A stretch of 42,884 nucleotides of DNA from Archaeoglobi archaeon (GTDB taxonomy: Archaea; Halobacteriota; Archaeoglobi; Archaeoglobales; Archaeoglobaceae). Within the stretch, counting starts at the first letter, position 1, and every line of letters begins with the position of its first letter. The translations under genes were made by a program, and so were the position numbers. The notes under the pieces were generated by a model. That model was given only the letters and a program-made list of their open reading frames with translations, was not told the origin of the DNA and made no database searches. The stretch is taken from positions 1 through 42,884 of the forward strand of contig JAPDIW010000021.1 of assembly GCA_029259415.1 (NCBI GenBank), read 5' to 3'. Below, piece after piece: positions 8,093 through 16,959 of the stretch.

Positions 8093-9004
8093 TTAGCTCA
8101 ACACCGAAATTACTCCAAAACCATACGCAAGAAAAAGGGCTGAAATTATGCCAAACGGTGTCAGGATTATGTTTGGAGTGACGTTAAGCTTCCTACCATC
8201 CCATTTCGAATTTATTACGATAGTGTAAACTATGGTGTAGAGGATTATAAGGGGAGATATCAGCTTCACCTCAACTCTCTCCGAGATGGCAAATACATAA
8301 GCCCAAAGAGCAATTGTGATGGCTGAAAGAGGATATAGCGACTTCAAAGCCCTTTCAGGGCCAAAGTAAACCGGCGTATTTTTTAATCCAGCTTTTTTGT
8401 CAAACTCGTAGTCTGAGACGGCAGTGGGGATGTAGAAGGTTGACGCAAGGAAAAAGGCTGCCGGATAAATCGCCGTCGGCACTTCTGCCCCGCCAATGCT
8501 CAAACCAGCGTAAAATGCAAGTACAGCAGCGAGGGCGTTGCACACCACGTCCATAACCGGCTTTGCCTTGAATCGTGGTGGGGCGGAATAGACATAGCCG
8601 ATAACATTTGCCGCAAGCATCGCAAGGAAGAACTTCTCGTTTATCGCTGCAGCGGTTGCCAGTGAGAGAACAAAGAAGATGAAGCAGTAAAGCCATGCTT
8701 CCCTTACTGATATCTCCCCCGTAACGAGGGGTTGAAGGGATAGATTTAGGTCCTTAACTCTTCCATCGTGCAGTCTGTCAACGTCTCTGTCAAAAAGAGC
8801 ATTGATCGTGAAGCTGAAACTCATCCAGAAGATGAAAGAGAGAATGCCGAGAACTGCATGCAGAAGACTCGTATCTGGAGTTATCCCGAACCCAAATCCG
8901 ACAGCATAGGGAAGAAGGAAGCATAGCCATGCAACAGGGCGAAGAAGTCGCCAGAATTTCGACGAGACCTCGACTTGGTTGATGTTAGCAAGACTGTTTT
9001 CCAT
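8093..9004 (-). CDS. UbiA-family membrane prenyltransferase, 303 aa
   Basis: This integral membrane protein has about eight hydrophobic segments and the two Asp-rich prenyl-diphosphate sites: NALFDRDVDRLHDGRVKD (about 88-105) and SDYEFDKKAG (about 210-220). UbiA enzymes attach an isoprenoid chain to an aromatic or other acceptor using Mg2+. An Archaeoglobus fulgidus UbiA homologue has been crystallised; this may be its orthologue. The acceptor (quinone ring, haem or lipid headgroup) is not shown by sequence. It lies between the nitrilase-like gene (16 bp away) and the Fe-S gene (48 bp away), in the same train. Confidence 0.9.
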   Translation of the reverse strand: MENSLANINQVEVSSKFWRLLRPVAWLCFLLPYAVGFGFGITPDTSLLHAVLGILSFIFWMSFSFTINALFDRDVDRLHDGRVKDLNLSLQPLVTGEISVREAWLYCFIFFVLSLATAAAINEKFFLAMLAANVIGYVYSAPPRFKAKPVMDVVCNALAAVLAFYAGLSIGGAEVPTAIYPAAFFLASTFYIPTAVSDYEFDKKAGLKNTPVYFGPERALKSLYPLSAITIALWAYVFAISERVEVKLISPLIILYTIVYTIVINSKWDGRKLNVTPNIILTPFGIISALFLAYGFGVISVLS

Positions 9005-9020
9005 GAATTTTGAAAGACTG

Positions 9021-9794
9021 TTATGATTTAAAATTTTTGTTCAGCAACTCTTCGTATGCCCTGACGTTTCTGTCAACTAGGGAGTAGTTTATCGTCTTAT
9101 ACTCTCTTATTTTCTCCAAATCAACGTCAGCTATCACCACTTCTTCTGCATTTTCGTCGCTAAACTTTGCCAGGATTCCGTCAAAACTTGAGATTAGACT
9201 TCTTCCAACAGCTTCTCTCCCCGTAAAAGTCCTCCCAACTCCTCCAGCCTTCACGATTGCATAAGCGTTGTCGAACGAGCGGGTGAAGTAAAGGCAGTAT
9301 CTGTACTCCTGACCCGGCAGTTCGGACTTTTTGAACGATACCACCGGATTCAGAACGATTTCCGCTCCTTTGAGAGCGGCAACTCTACATATTTCAGGAT
9401 ACAGAATGTCTGCACAGATTAAAGTGCTTACCAACGCCTTCCTCACTTCGAAAACCTCAAGCTTACTCCCGCACTGAATTCCAAAGCTTCTCTCAACTCT
9501 CGTTGGATGAATCTTATCCTGAACCCCGATGAGCTCTCCACTATCGAAAAGGAAGGCTCTGTTTTTATATCCGCCATCGTCAACAACAGCGTTTCCCGAA
9601 ACAACAACTCCGTAATCTGAACTCACTCTCTTCAAAAAGGCGAGAGTTTCGTCCAGCACTTCTGGAGCGAGTTTCGAGTAGGAGAAGTATTCAGGGAACA
9701 GCAATATCTCCGCTCCCTTTTCAGCCGCTTCTCTCGCTCCTCTTTCTGCACTTCCCAAATCACCAATCCTGCACTGTATCGCAGCCAACCTCAT
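9021..9794 (-). CDS. Nitrilase/omega-amidase superfamily hydrolase, 257 aa
   Basis: The carbon-nitrogen hydrolase fold has the three catalytic residues visible: Glu in LLFPEYFSY, Lys in VQDKIHPTR and Cys in LICADILYPE. These enzymes hydrolyse amides or nitriles. ATG at 9794 is chosen because it overlaps the pantoate kinase stop as ATGA and starts MRLAAIQCRIGD like the family; the longer ORF to 9815 would overlap by 25 bp. Being next to CoA synthesis genes it could act on a pantothenate- or CoA-related amide, but this is only context. Length is normal. Confidence 0.88.
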   Translation of the reverse strand: MRLAAIQCRIGDLGSAERGAREAAEKGAEILLFPEYFSYSKLAPEVLDETLAFLKRVSSDYGVVVSGNAVVDDGGYKNRAFLFDSGELIGVQDKIHPTRVERSFGIQCGSKLEVFEVRKALVSTLICADILYPEICRVAALKGAEIVLNPVVSFKKSELPGQEYRYCLYFTRSFDNAYAIVKAGGVGRTFTGREAVGRSLISSFDGILAKFSDENAEEVVIADVDLEKIREYKTINYSLVDRNVRAYEELLNKNFKS

Positions 9795-10576
9795 ACTCTC
9801 CTCACACCACAGCAATCCAATCTCGCCTTGAACGGCGCACCAAACTCCTTCAGGGCATCATACCCATTCACCGCAAAAACCGTCCTGCCAAGCATGACCA
9901 TTCCAGCTTTCCCTCCAAAACTCTCAACTGCCTCAATTGCATCATCAACAAGCTCCAGCAGCCCCGTTTCCTTGGCAAAGCTGTTGGAGCAATGAAAGAG
10001 GTTGTCAAGCGTTGGTCTTTTCAGAAACTCCTTTGTCCAGATCATTCCTGCTTCGGCAATTCTTCTTCGCTGGATATCGTCCCCAATTACGTCCTTTGTG
10101 GAAACCTCTCCCATCACAACGAAATCAAACTCAACATCCCAGAAAAACCTCTCCAGTTTTGCCATAGAGGGACATGCGGCGTTCTTCCTCACAACTAACC
10201 CGCCAAATGTTTGCGTGACGACGTCACCGAGACCCGTGAAGTTTGTCACCTCTGCGATGTGTGCAAGGTCTGCAGCATCAATGTAACCCATATCTCCAAG
10301 ATTTGCAGCAGCCAGTGCTGCTGCTCCACTCATGCCGAATCCACATCCAAATGGCAGCTCTGATTCAATTTTCACACCCTTCAAGCCAGCCTTTTCAATT
10401 ACGTGTTCGAGAGTGGAAAAGTTCCGTTCCTCACCATTGATTGTGGTTCTGTTGCTTTTCTCAGCCGTCAAACCCTTTGAAATCGTAAATCCCACACCAA
10501 CACTGCCCGATTTCCTCGGATCGTCCTCTACTTGAGGGGAGAAAATGCAGGTTATGCTCGCAGGAGCAAAAATCAT
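9791..10576 (-). CDS. Pantoate kinase (GHMP family), archaeal CoA pathway
   Basis: Archaea make 4'-phosphopantothenate from pantoate using pantoate kinase then phosphopantothenate synthetase, in place of bacterial PanC/PanK. This protein has the GHMP signature LPFGCGFGMSGAAALAAA (about 77-94) and begins MIFAPASITCIF. ATG at 10576 is chosen over TTG at 10582 since it gives a 4-bp ATGA overlap with coaBC. Adjacency to coaBC, which uses the next pathway intermediate, supports the assignment. Phosphopantothenate synthetase is not in the window. Confidence 0.88.
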   Translation of the reverse strand: MIFAPASITCIFSPQVEDDPRKSGSVGVGFTISKGLTAEKSNRTTINGEERNFSTLEHVIEKAGLKGVKIESELPFGCGFGMSGAAALAAANLGDMGYIDAADLAHIAEVTNFTGLGDVVTQTFGGLVVRKNAACPSMAKLERFFWDVEFDFVVMGEVSTKDVIGDDIQRRRIAEAGMIWTKEFLKRPTLDNLFHCSNSFAKETGLLELVDDAIEAVESFGGKAGMVMLGRTVFAVNGYDALKEFGAPFKARLDCCGVRRV

Positions 10577-11787
10577 AGGCAATCTTCGATATACGCTTCA
10601 ACAATTCTCTCCGCAACGTGCTGCTTGAGCCCTTCAACCCACTCCTGCCTTTTATGCGTCAGGATGAGCACTCTCGTATCCTCTGTTCCCATCCCCCTCT
10701 CCAGCACGTCGTTCGCAACAACCATGTTCAGCCTGTCAACCGACATCTTCTCCTCTGCCACCCTCAAAAGGTCCTCATCGCTGAGTCCGGTTTCAGCCTT
10801 AAAACCGATAATAGGCCCACTGTAAATTTTCCTGACCTCCTTTATGATTTTTGGGGATTCCTTCAGCTTTAACATCAGCTCTGGAGCAGTCTTTATCTTC
10901 TTGGCTTCCGCATCGACTATGAAGTCGGCAGCTGCGGCGGAGGAGACGAAGAGGTCGCATCCCTTCTCGACTTCGTAGAGGACTGCTTTCATCATGTCCT
11001 CTACCGACCATACCTTTACTTCCTTGTAGTTCGGCAGATTCATGCCGGAAGGCTTTGAGGTTATGTGAACAACCTCAGCTCCTCTCCTCCAGAATTCGAG
11101 GGCAATTTCGAGTCCCATTCTGCCTGAGCTTTTGTTGCTGATAAACCTTATCGGATCAATCTGCTCATAAGTGGGGCCTGAGGTTACAATAACTCTTTTA
11201 CCCCTCATCTCTTTCGGATACAGCTCCCTCTCAACGTGGAGGCAGATTGTCTCAATATGGGGGAACTTCGCCTTCCCCTCTTCAATTCTCGGCTGCACAA
11301 ACTCAACTCCCATGCTCACCAATCTCTGTATGTTCTCCAGAACTGCCTTGTTTCTCATCATGGCTTCGTGCATCGCCGGAACGATGATTATCGGCTTTCC
11401 AGAACCCAAAGCAGTGGTTGCAAAAGTTGTTACCGGAGTATCGTCGATGCCCTGTGCTATTTTTGAAATTGTGTTGGCCGTGCATGGGGCGATGAGAAAG
11501 AGGTCCGCATCCCCGTACTCGCCAAGAAGGTTGACGTGCTCAATGCTTCCAGTTATTTCCGTAACAACCCTCTTGCCAGTTGCAAACTCAAGAGAGTACG
11601 GATGGATTATCTTTCTGGCTGCTTCGCTCATTACCGCAGTAACGTCAGCCCCCCTCCTCACGAGCTCTCTCGCAAGCTTGACAGTCTCAATTGCGGCTAT
11701 GCTGCCAGTAACCCCAAGTACAATCTTTCTCCTCTCAAGCTTTCTGCTTCTCTTCCCCTTTATCCTCTCCAAGTGCACGCTTAACAC
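10573..11787 (-). CDS. coaBC: Bifunctional phosphopantothenoylcysteine synthetase/decarboxylase
   Basis: The N-terminal CoaC flavoprotein domain runs from IVLGVTGSIAA; the catalytic His is in EHVNLLG, and PAMHEAMMRN is the substrate loop. The C-terminal CoaB domain begins GKRVIVTSGPTYEQIDPIRF, followed by SNKSSGRMG and SSAAAADF. It joins cysteine to phosphopantothenate (CTP-dependent) and then decarboxylates the product. Length about 400 aa is normal. The start is uncertain: GTG at 11787 overlaps the polyferredoxin by 53 bp, and the domain proper begins about 20 codons later. It is coupled to pantoate kinase by ATGA. Confidence 0.95.
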   Translation of the reverse strand: MLSVHLERIKGKRSRKLERRKIVLGVTGSIAAIETVKLARELVRRGADVTAVMSEAARKIIHPYSLEFATGKRVVTEITGSIEHVNLLGEYGDADLFLIAPCTANTISKIAQGIDDTPVTTFATTALGSGKPIIIVPAMHEAMMRNKAVLENIQRLVSMGVEFVQPRIEEGKAKFPHIETICLHVERELYPKEMRGKRVIVTSGPTYEQIDPIRFISNKSSGRMGLEIALEFWRRGAEVVHITSKPSGMNLPNYKEVKVWSVEDMMKAVLYEVEKGCDLFVSSAAAADFIVDAEAKKIKTAPELMLKLKESPKIIKEVRKIYSGPIIGFKAETGLSDEDLLRVAEEKMSVDRLNMVVANDVLERGMGTEDTRVLILTHKRQEWVEGLKQHVAERIVEAYIEDCL

Positions 11788-13060
11788 CTCTCACAAACAC
11801 CTCTGCGTCCCCACTCTCCAGGGCTCTTCTATACCTCGCCTTTTTTAAGACATTCTCCAAAATCTCGACTTTCTCCTGCAAAGCCCTAAGCTTTTCCTCA
11901 TCGACCGGCTGAATTTCAAGCTCCTCCTCTTCAACCTCTAACTCTTCCTCTCCTATGAAGAACTTGAAGGGCTCCTCAACTCTCCTCTTTTCAACAATCC
12001 TCTCAACCGCTTCCTCCCATGCCTCTCTCCACGGTGCATCCGTTGCTACCTCCTTCGTGTAGTAGCTCGTTCTTGTGACCTTTATCAAATCGTAGGGGCA
12101 TGCATTCTCACACGCACCGCAGTAAACGCAGAACTTCTCGTTGAAGTGCACCCTCCCCTTGTCCTTCGAAACGTACCACACTCTGTTATGCTTGCAGACG
12201 TTTATACATGCCGCACAGCCTACCGGATCGCAGCGAGGCATTCTCGCCTCAAAAAGCTCAAGTTTTCCCTCCATTGGCTTGATTGTTTTTGCGGCATCGT
12301 AGGGACAGACTTCTTCACAGTAACCACAGTGAGAGCAGAGCTCCTGGTCTATAGTTATTTCTGCAAGTTTTTCCGGAAGCTGGAAGGAGATGCGCTTACC
12401 CTCTACCTTAATTGCTTCTTCAGGGCAAACTTCCTCGCAGAGCTTGCAGTAGTCGCAGGCAGTCTCGTCAATAAGAATATCAGAATATGGCATCACGTCT
12501 TCCGGATGGGGCTCCTTCTCGACCATCTTGAAGACTTCGCAGAATTCTGCACAAATGCCGCACAAATTGCACTTGTCCCTGTCAATCTCAATCTTTCCCT
12601 CTATCCCCTCATTCTTCTCCTCAATTTGCTGGCGCGTAATCTTGACCTCTCTCTTTATGGCGTTCGTTGGACAGACTTTGTAGCAGAGAGTACACTCCCT
12701 GCAGGTTTCGTACTTGTAGGTGTACATCACTGGTGAGAGTGTGAGAGTTGACTTGTCCACCCTCTCCCCGTTGATGTAAAAATCGAAGGAGTTGAATGGA
12801 CAGAAGGAGTAGCATATTCCGCAGTAAGCGCATTTCAGGTGGTCTATAATAACAGGGGGCATATCGAGCCCTATTGCGATGTCGTGCACAGGTCCAAGTT
12901 CGATTGCTCCTACCGGGCAGGCGTAAACGCAAATTCCGCAACCGTTGCACCACTTGTAATCGTAATAAAGCTCCCTCAACTCGCCTTCTGCTCTCTGAAA
13001 GTAGCGGAACTTGCCATCTTCAAGCATCTCAAGGTCTCTCTCCACTTCCATTCCCGCCAC
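11735..13060 (-). CDS. fwdF: Polyferredoxin, eight [4Fe-4S] motifs (FwdF-like)
   Basis: There are eight cluster motifs, for example CNGCGICVYACP, CAYCGICYSFCP, CRECTLCYKVCP, CNLCGICAEFC, CDYCKLCEEVCP, CSHCGYCEEVCP, CDPVGCAACINVC and CVYCGACENACP. The C-terminal 90 residues are Glu-rich with a coiled-coil feel (EEKLRALQEKVEILENVL). In formylmethanofuran dehydrogenase, FwdF is an electron wire with the same number of clusters. Linkage to fwdB and fwdD in one gene train supports the role. ATG at 13051 is an alternative start. The FwdF name is by motif count and context, not alignment. Confidence 0.82.
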   Translation of the reverse strand: MAGMEVERDLEMLEDGKFRYFQRAEGELRELYYDYKWCNGCGICVYACPVGAIELGPVHDIAIGLDMPPVIIDHLKCAYCGICYSFCPFNSFDFYINGERVDKSTLTLSPVMYTYKYETCRECTLCYKVCPTNAIKREVKITRQQIEEKNEGIEGKIEIDRDKCNLCGICAEFCEVFKMVEKEPHPEDVMPYSDILIDETACDYCKLCEEVCPEEAIKVEGKRISFQLPEKLAEITIDQELCSHCGYCEEVCPYDAAKTIKPMEGKLELFEARMPRCDPVGCAACINVCKHNRVWYVSKDKGRVHFNEKFCVYCGACENACPYDLIKVTRTSYYTKEVATDAPWREAWEEAVERIVEKRRVEEPFKFFIGEEELEVEEEELEIQPVDEEKLRALQEKVEILENVLKKARYRRALESGDAEVFVRGVKRALGEDKGEEKQKA

Positions 13061-13096
13061 CTTTTACCCCTACCCTTTAACACTTTTAACTCTTTG

Positions 13097-14326
13097 CTAA
13101 ATAACTCTCTCGAAGCCCTCCTTTCCCAACGGCCTTGTGGCATCGATTCCCCACTTCGAAGTAGTTCCGTCCGCTGATGGGTCGAGGCTGCTTCCTCTCG
13201 CCCCCTTAACCACCACCAAGTCCCTGTCCGGCTGAAATCTTGTCGCTATAGCAAACTCCACGTCTTCGTAATTCAGAATGTCGATGTCGTCATCAACAAC
13301 CACAACCCCTTTCATGCTCGGATTTGCTGAAAGTGCAGCCATAATGGCGTTCTTGGCATCCCCCTCCGAACGCTTTTCGATCTGAACGATGCAGTGGAAG
13401 TAGTGACAGCTTCCGGGAGTCATGACAACATTCTTAACCTTGCAGACGTTCGAGACGAATCTGTAGATTACCGGTTCATACGGCACTCCCATGAGCATCT
13501 GGTGCTCCTTTCCGCCGGGAGTTATGGAGTAATATATGAAGTCGTCTTTAACATACATCTCGTCGAAAACGATGACCGGCTCATCCCTAACAATGTCATA
13601 CGTGCCCGTGATATCCACAAACGGCCCCTCCTTAGCCGTCTCAGCCGTGATTCTTCCGAACAAAACTATCTCGGAATCGGGGACGAGCAGACCTTTCTTT
13701 TCGTAGAGAGTTAGACCACCCATCAGGCTTGCAGCGTAGCTGAACTCCTCCCCCTCACCAACTCTCGTGGCGGAGGCAAAGAGGAATAGCGGGTGAGTGC
13801 CTATAACAACAGCTATTTCAAGCTCCTCTCCACTCTCCACCGCATCCCTCCACATCAAATATGTGTGTCTCGGCGGAACGAGGCGGGCAGCAACCCTCTT
13901 CTCATCGAGAAGAAGCATGCGGTGAATGCTCGCGTTGAAAACATCATTTCTCTTAGCAATTACAACTCCGGCGGTGATGTACCTACCACCATCACGCGGG
14001 AAGTACTTTATGACGGGAAGCTCATGGAGGTTGACATCAACTTTCTTCATGTTGAGGGCGGAGAAGGGCTCAACGCGTATCTCAGCTTCCCTGTCTTCAA
14101 TCTTCGACAGTTCTTTGGCTATGCTGTACGCATCCACACCTAAATATTTTCCGAGCATTTGCCTCGACGATACGAAGTTCTTGGCTACTTTTTTCCCCTC
14201 GACGTTCAGTAAAACTGGAGAATCAAGGAGATTGTGGGATTTGAGAAACTCCACAACTTCATCATGTCTCAACTCCTCTTCAATCTGAACGGGATTAATC
14301 AGGGCAAGAGCGTCACGAAGGTTCAT
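13097..14326 (-). CDS. UbiD-family prenyl-FMN decarboxylase, 409 aa
   Basis: UbiD enzymes decarboxylate unsaturated acids with prenylated FMN. The family is recognised from LHELPVIKYFPRDGGRYITAGV, FNASIHRMLLLDEKRVAARL, a GTHP segment (VVIGTHPLFLF) and the SKWGIDATRPLG ending. Two roles fit archaea: decarboxylation in menaquinone or aromatic metabolism, or the anhydromevalonate phosphate decarboxylase of the archaeal mevalonate route. The window also encodes HMG-CoA reductase, but not adjacent. The stop is 36 bp from the polyferredoxin start, so it probably heads that operon. It diverges from hisS. Confidence 0.88.
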   Translation of the reverse strand: MNLRDALALINPVQIEEELRHDEVVEFLKSHNLLDSPVLLNVEGKKVAKNFVSSRQMLGKYLGVDAYSIAKELSKIEDREAEIRVEPFSALNMKKVDVNLHELPVIKYFPRDGGRYITAGVVIAKRNDVFNASIHRMLLLDEKRVAARLVPPRHTYLMWRDAVESGEELEIAVVIGTHPLFLFASATRVGEGEEFSYAASLMGGLTLYEKKGLLVPDSEIVLFGRITAETAKEGPFVDITGTYDIVRDEPVIVFDEMYVKDDFIYYSITPGGKEHQMLMGVPYEPVIYRFVSNVCKVKNVVMTPGSCHYFHCIVQIEKRSEGDAKNAIMAALSANPSMKGVVVVDDDIDILNYEDVEFAIATRFQPDRDLVVVKGARGSSLDPSADGTTSKWGIDATRPLGKEGFERVI

Positions 14327-14488
14327 GCATAGTTGTGCAACCCAGACAAATAAATCTCTTCCGTTTTTCGTCCGTTTTTCGGGAGCTAAAATTTCTCCTG
14401 AAAAAGTTACAGTAGAGGATAAATCAATTTTTCAGCAAAGTTCTGAAAAACGTAAAAGTTTTTTAAACACCCTCACCAAAGCTGGAAC

Positions 14489-15727
14489 GTGAAAATTGAA
14501 CGACCGAGAGGAACGAGAGATTTTCTGCCAGACGAAATGGAAAGAAGGAGAGAAATTGAGAGAAAAATGAGAAAAATTGCCGAAAGCTTTGGATACAGGG
14601 AAGTGATGACGCCGACCTTCGAGCACCTCGAACTCTTCACAAGAAAATCCGGAGAAGGGATTGTGGAAGAAATGTACGTTTTCAAGGACAAGTCTGGCAG
14701 AGACCTCGCTTTGAGACCTGAACTCACCGCGCCAGTAATGAGAATGTTCGTAAACGAGTGCAGTGTGATGCCAAGACCGCTTCGCTTTTACTATTTCGCA
14801 AACTGCTTCCGTTACGAAAGGCCACAGAAAGGCAGATACAGGGAGTTCTGGCAGTTTGGCGTTGAGCTTATCGGTTCCAAATCCTACCTTGCAGATGCCG
14901 AGGTGATAATTTTAGCAGATAAAATTCTGAAAGAGGTCGGTGTGAAGTTCAGCCTTGAAATAGGGCATGTTGGAATAATGAGACACCTTCTGAAACCTGT
15001 TGGTGAGGAGAAAGCATCGAAAATCATGAGACTGATAGATAAGGAGGATAGGGAGGGGCTTGAAAGGTACCTCGAAGAGATAAGGGTTGAGGGTGATTTA
15101 AGAGAAAAAATCTTCAGCTTGGTTGAGCTAAAAGGCGATGAATCAGTAATTGATGAGGCGAAGGAAATAGTCGATTACGATTTCAGCTATCTTGAGAGGC
15201 TTTCCTCATTGCTGAGAGATGTTGGTGTCGACTTTATTCTCAACCTGGGCATAGCGAGGGGACTGGACTACTACACGGGTGTTGTCTTCGAATGTTATGC
15301 CGAAGGCCTTGGGGCGCAGAAGCAGGTCTGCGGTGGAGGGAGTTATGAGCTCTCCTCACTCTTCGGTGGTCCTGTGACTCCGTCAACTGGATTTGCGATA
15401 GGCTTCGATAGGGTTTGCGAGGTTTGCAGGATTGAGGAGAAGAAAAGGGATGTTGTCGCAGTCATCTCATTCAAAGGACTTGAAAGCCATGCCTTCAGAG
15501 TTGCCAGCAAGCTTCGAGATGCTGGTATCACTGCGGTTGTTGATGTTATGGAAAGAAATCTGAAAAAGCAAATGAGCTTCGCAAACGAGATTGGGGCAAA
15601 ATACGCTGTCATCATAGCTCCAGAGGAAGTTAAAGAAGGGAAGGTCGCCATAAAGAACCTCGAAACGCAGGAGCAGGTTGTTATAGCTGAGGGTGAAATG
15701 CTAAAGTTGCTGAAATTTGGCGAGTAG
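14489..15727 (+). CDS. hisS: Histidyl-tRNA synthetase
   Basis: Class II aminoacyl-tRNA synthetase. Motif 1/2 regions include RPRGTRDFLPDEMERR, LRPELTAPVMR, FYYFANCFRYERPQKGRYREFWQFGVE; the His-specific box is LGIARGLDYYTGVVFE; motif 3 is GFAIGFDRV. The C-terminal anticodon-binding domain follows (about 320-412). It opens with a GTG start. Full length (412 aa). It is divergent from ubiD across a 160-bp AT-rich spacer that should hold both promoters. Confidence 0.97.
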   Translation: MKIERPRGTRDFLPDEMERRREIERKMRKIAESFGYREVMTPTFEHLELFTRKSGEGIVEEMYVFKDKSGRDLALRPELTAPVMRMFVNECSVMPRPLRFYYFANCFRYERPQKGRYREFWQFGVELIGSKSYLADAEVIILADKILKEVGVKFSLEIGHVGIMRHLLKPVGEEKASKIMRLIDKEDREGLERYLEEIRVEGDLREKIFSLVELKGDESVIDEAKEIVDYDFSYLERLSSLLRDVGVDFILNLGIARGLDYYTGVVFECYAEGLGAQKQVCGGGSYELSSLFGGPVTPSTGFAIGFDRVCEVCRIEEKKRDVVAVISFKGLESHAFRVASKLRDAGITAVVDVMERNLKKQMSFANEIGAKYAVIIAPEEVKEGKVAIKNLETQEQVVIAEGEMLKLLKFGE

Positions 15728-15852
15728 GTATAAATTCGGTGAAAGAAGGAGTCGAGAGATGTCCCTGCCTTGTATTTTAAACATTAAGTTTTCAAAAGAT
15801 AAATTTCATCCAAAACAAAAACCAAATTAAACATCCCCGCAAAAGTCGTTTA

Positions 15853-16959
15853 ATGTTCCTTAGACTGAGAGAGGAGCTTGCAAAAAGCCTCAGAAGTTCG
15901 GGGATTAGAGCAGTCTCACCCTACAAAGTTGGCATTGGGTGGGTTGATCTGGCTATTCCAAGGAAAAGAGTTGGTGTAGATATCCTCGATGGTAGCTACG
16001 AATCATGCGTGGAAAGGCTTACATCCCATCCATTCAGAGATGTAAGGATTATTGACGAAAACTCACTGGATGAATTCTGCAAGGAGTTTGGTGTTTCCAT
16101 AAAAGTGGATGAGGAGAGGCTGGATTCCCCAACAGCCTACGTAAAAGCAATCGAGGATGCCCTCGCTTACCTTTACATCACCGGCGAGGTTTACGAGAAG
16201 GAGATTAATTACAGGCCTTTAAACACAACGCTGCCAGACCTGAAAAGGTTCGGGTATGCTATTTCCCATTCAAAGCCGAAGCTGAACCCGGAAATGTTTG
16301 TCTGCCTGACTCATGAGGGATATTCAGCCGCAAAAAAGGTGATTTTAAGGAGAGTGGAGATGTTTGAAAAAAGGCTCAGAAAGCTTTCAAATCCAGAAAG
16401 CTACATAATCGCTCTCGGAATGTCAGCGGGTCTGAAAGTCTCTAAAGCAGCCGATCTAAATGACTACGACCTCAAATCTCTCTTGAGCTTCATGAGAGGG
16501 TTGAACGAAGAGAAATTCAGAATTGACACCTCTTTACACCCAAAGGTAGCTCTTTGCAGATTTCTTATCGACACGGCTCTAAACGGAAAAGCTGTAAAGC
16601 TTGCACAAACTCTGAACAAACTCGGTTTAGCCTTCAAGGTCAGGAATTACTCCCCTTTTGGTCATTATTTGGGTGAGGAGTACAGAATCGCGAGAGAAGC
16701 TATTGAAGCTCTGATGAAGTTCAGCTACGCAGAAATTCCTGAAAACTGCCTGAAAGAGTTTCTTGCTTTAGCCTATCCCATCAACCATTCTGACGTTTAC
16801 TCGATCATGAGTTACTCAGGAGAATTTCTCAGAAACGCTGAAAAAAGCGGAGTATGCAGGCTTGATGGTTCGAAAATAATCTTAAGCGACAAATTTATCG
16901 ATTACGCAAAGGTTAGACTTGCGATGCTGGTTGAGAAAGTTATAGGAAGTCTTTCTTAA
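15853..16959 (+). CDS. Hypothetical archaeal protein, 368 aa
   Basis: The family is not recognised. The N-terminal 80 residues (VSPYKVGIGWVDLAIPRKRVGVDILDG) have alternating strand character like an endonuclease-type alpha/beta core, but no clear (D/E)xK triad is visible. The middle and C-terminal parts are helical and Lys-rich with no membrane segments. It follows hisS by 125 bp with an AT-rich spacer, and converges with the FAD oxidoreductase, overlapping its end by 20 bp. Function unknown. Confidence 0.7.
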   Translation: MFLRLREELAKSLRSSGIRAVSPYKVGIGWVDLAIPRKRVGVDILDGSYESCVERLTSHPFRDVRIIDENSLDEFCKEFGVSIKVDEERLDSPTAYVKAIEDALAYLYITGEVYEKEINYRPLNTTLPDLKRFGYAISHSKPKLNPEMFVCLTHEGYSAAKKVILRRVEMFEKRLRKLSNPESYIIALGMSAGLKVSKAADLNDYDLKSLLSFMRGLNEEKFRIDTSLHPKVALCRFLIDTALNGKAVKLAQTLNKLGLAFKVRNYSPFGHYLGEEYRIAREAIEALMKFSYAEIPENCLKEFLALAYPINHSDVYSIMSYSGEFLRNAEKSGVCRLDGSKIILSDKFIDYAKVRLAMLVEKVIGSLS

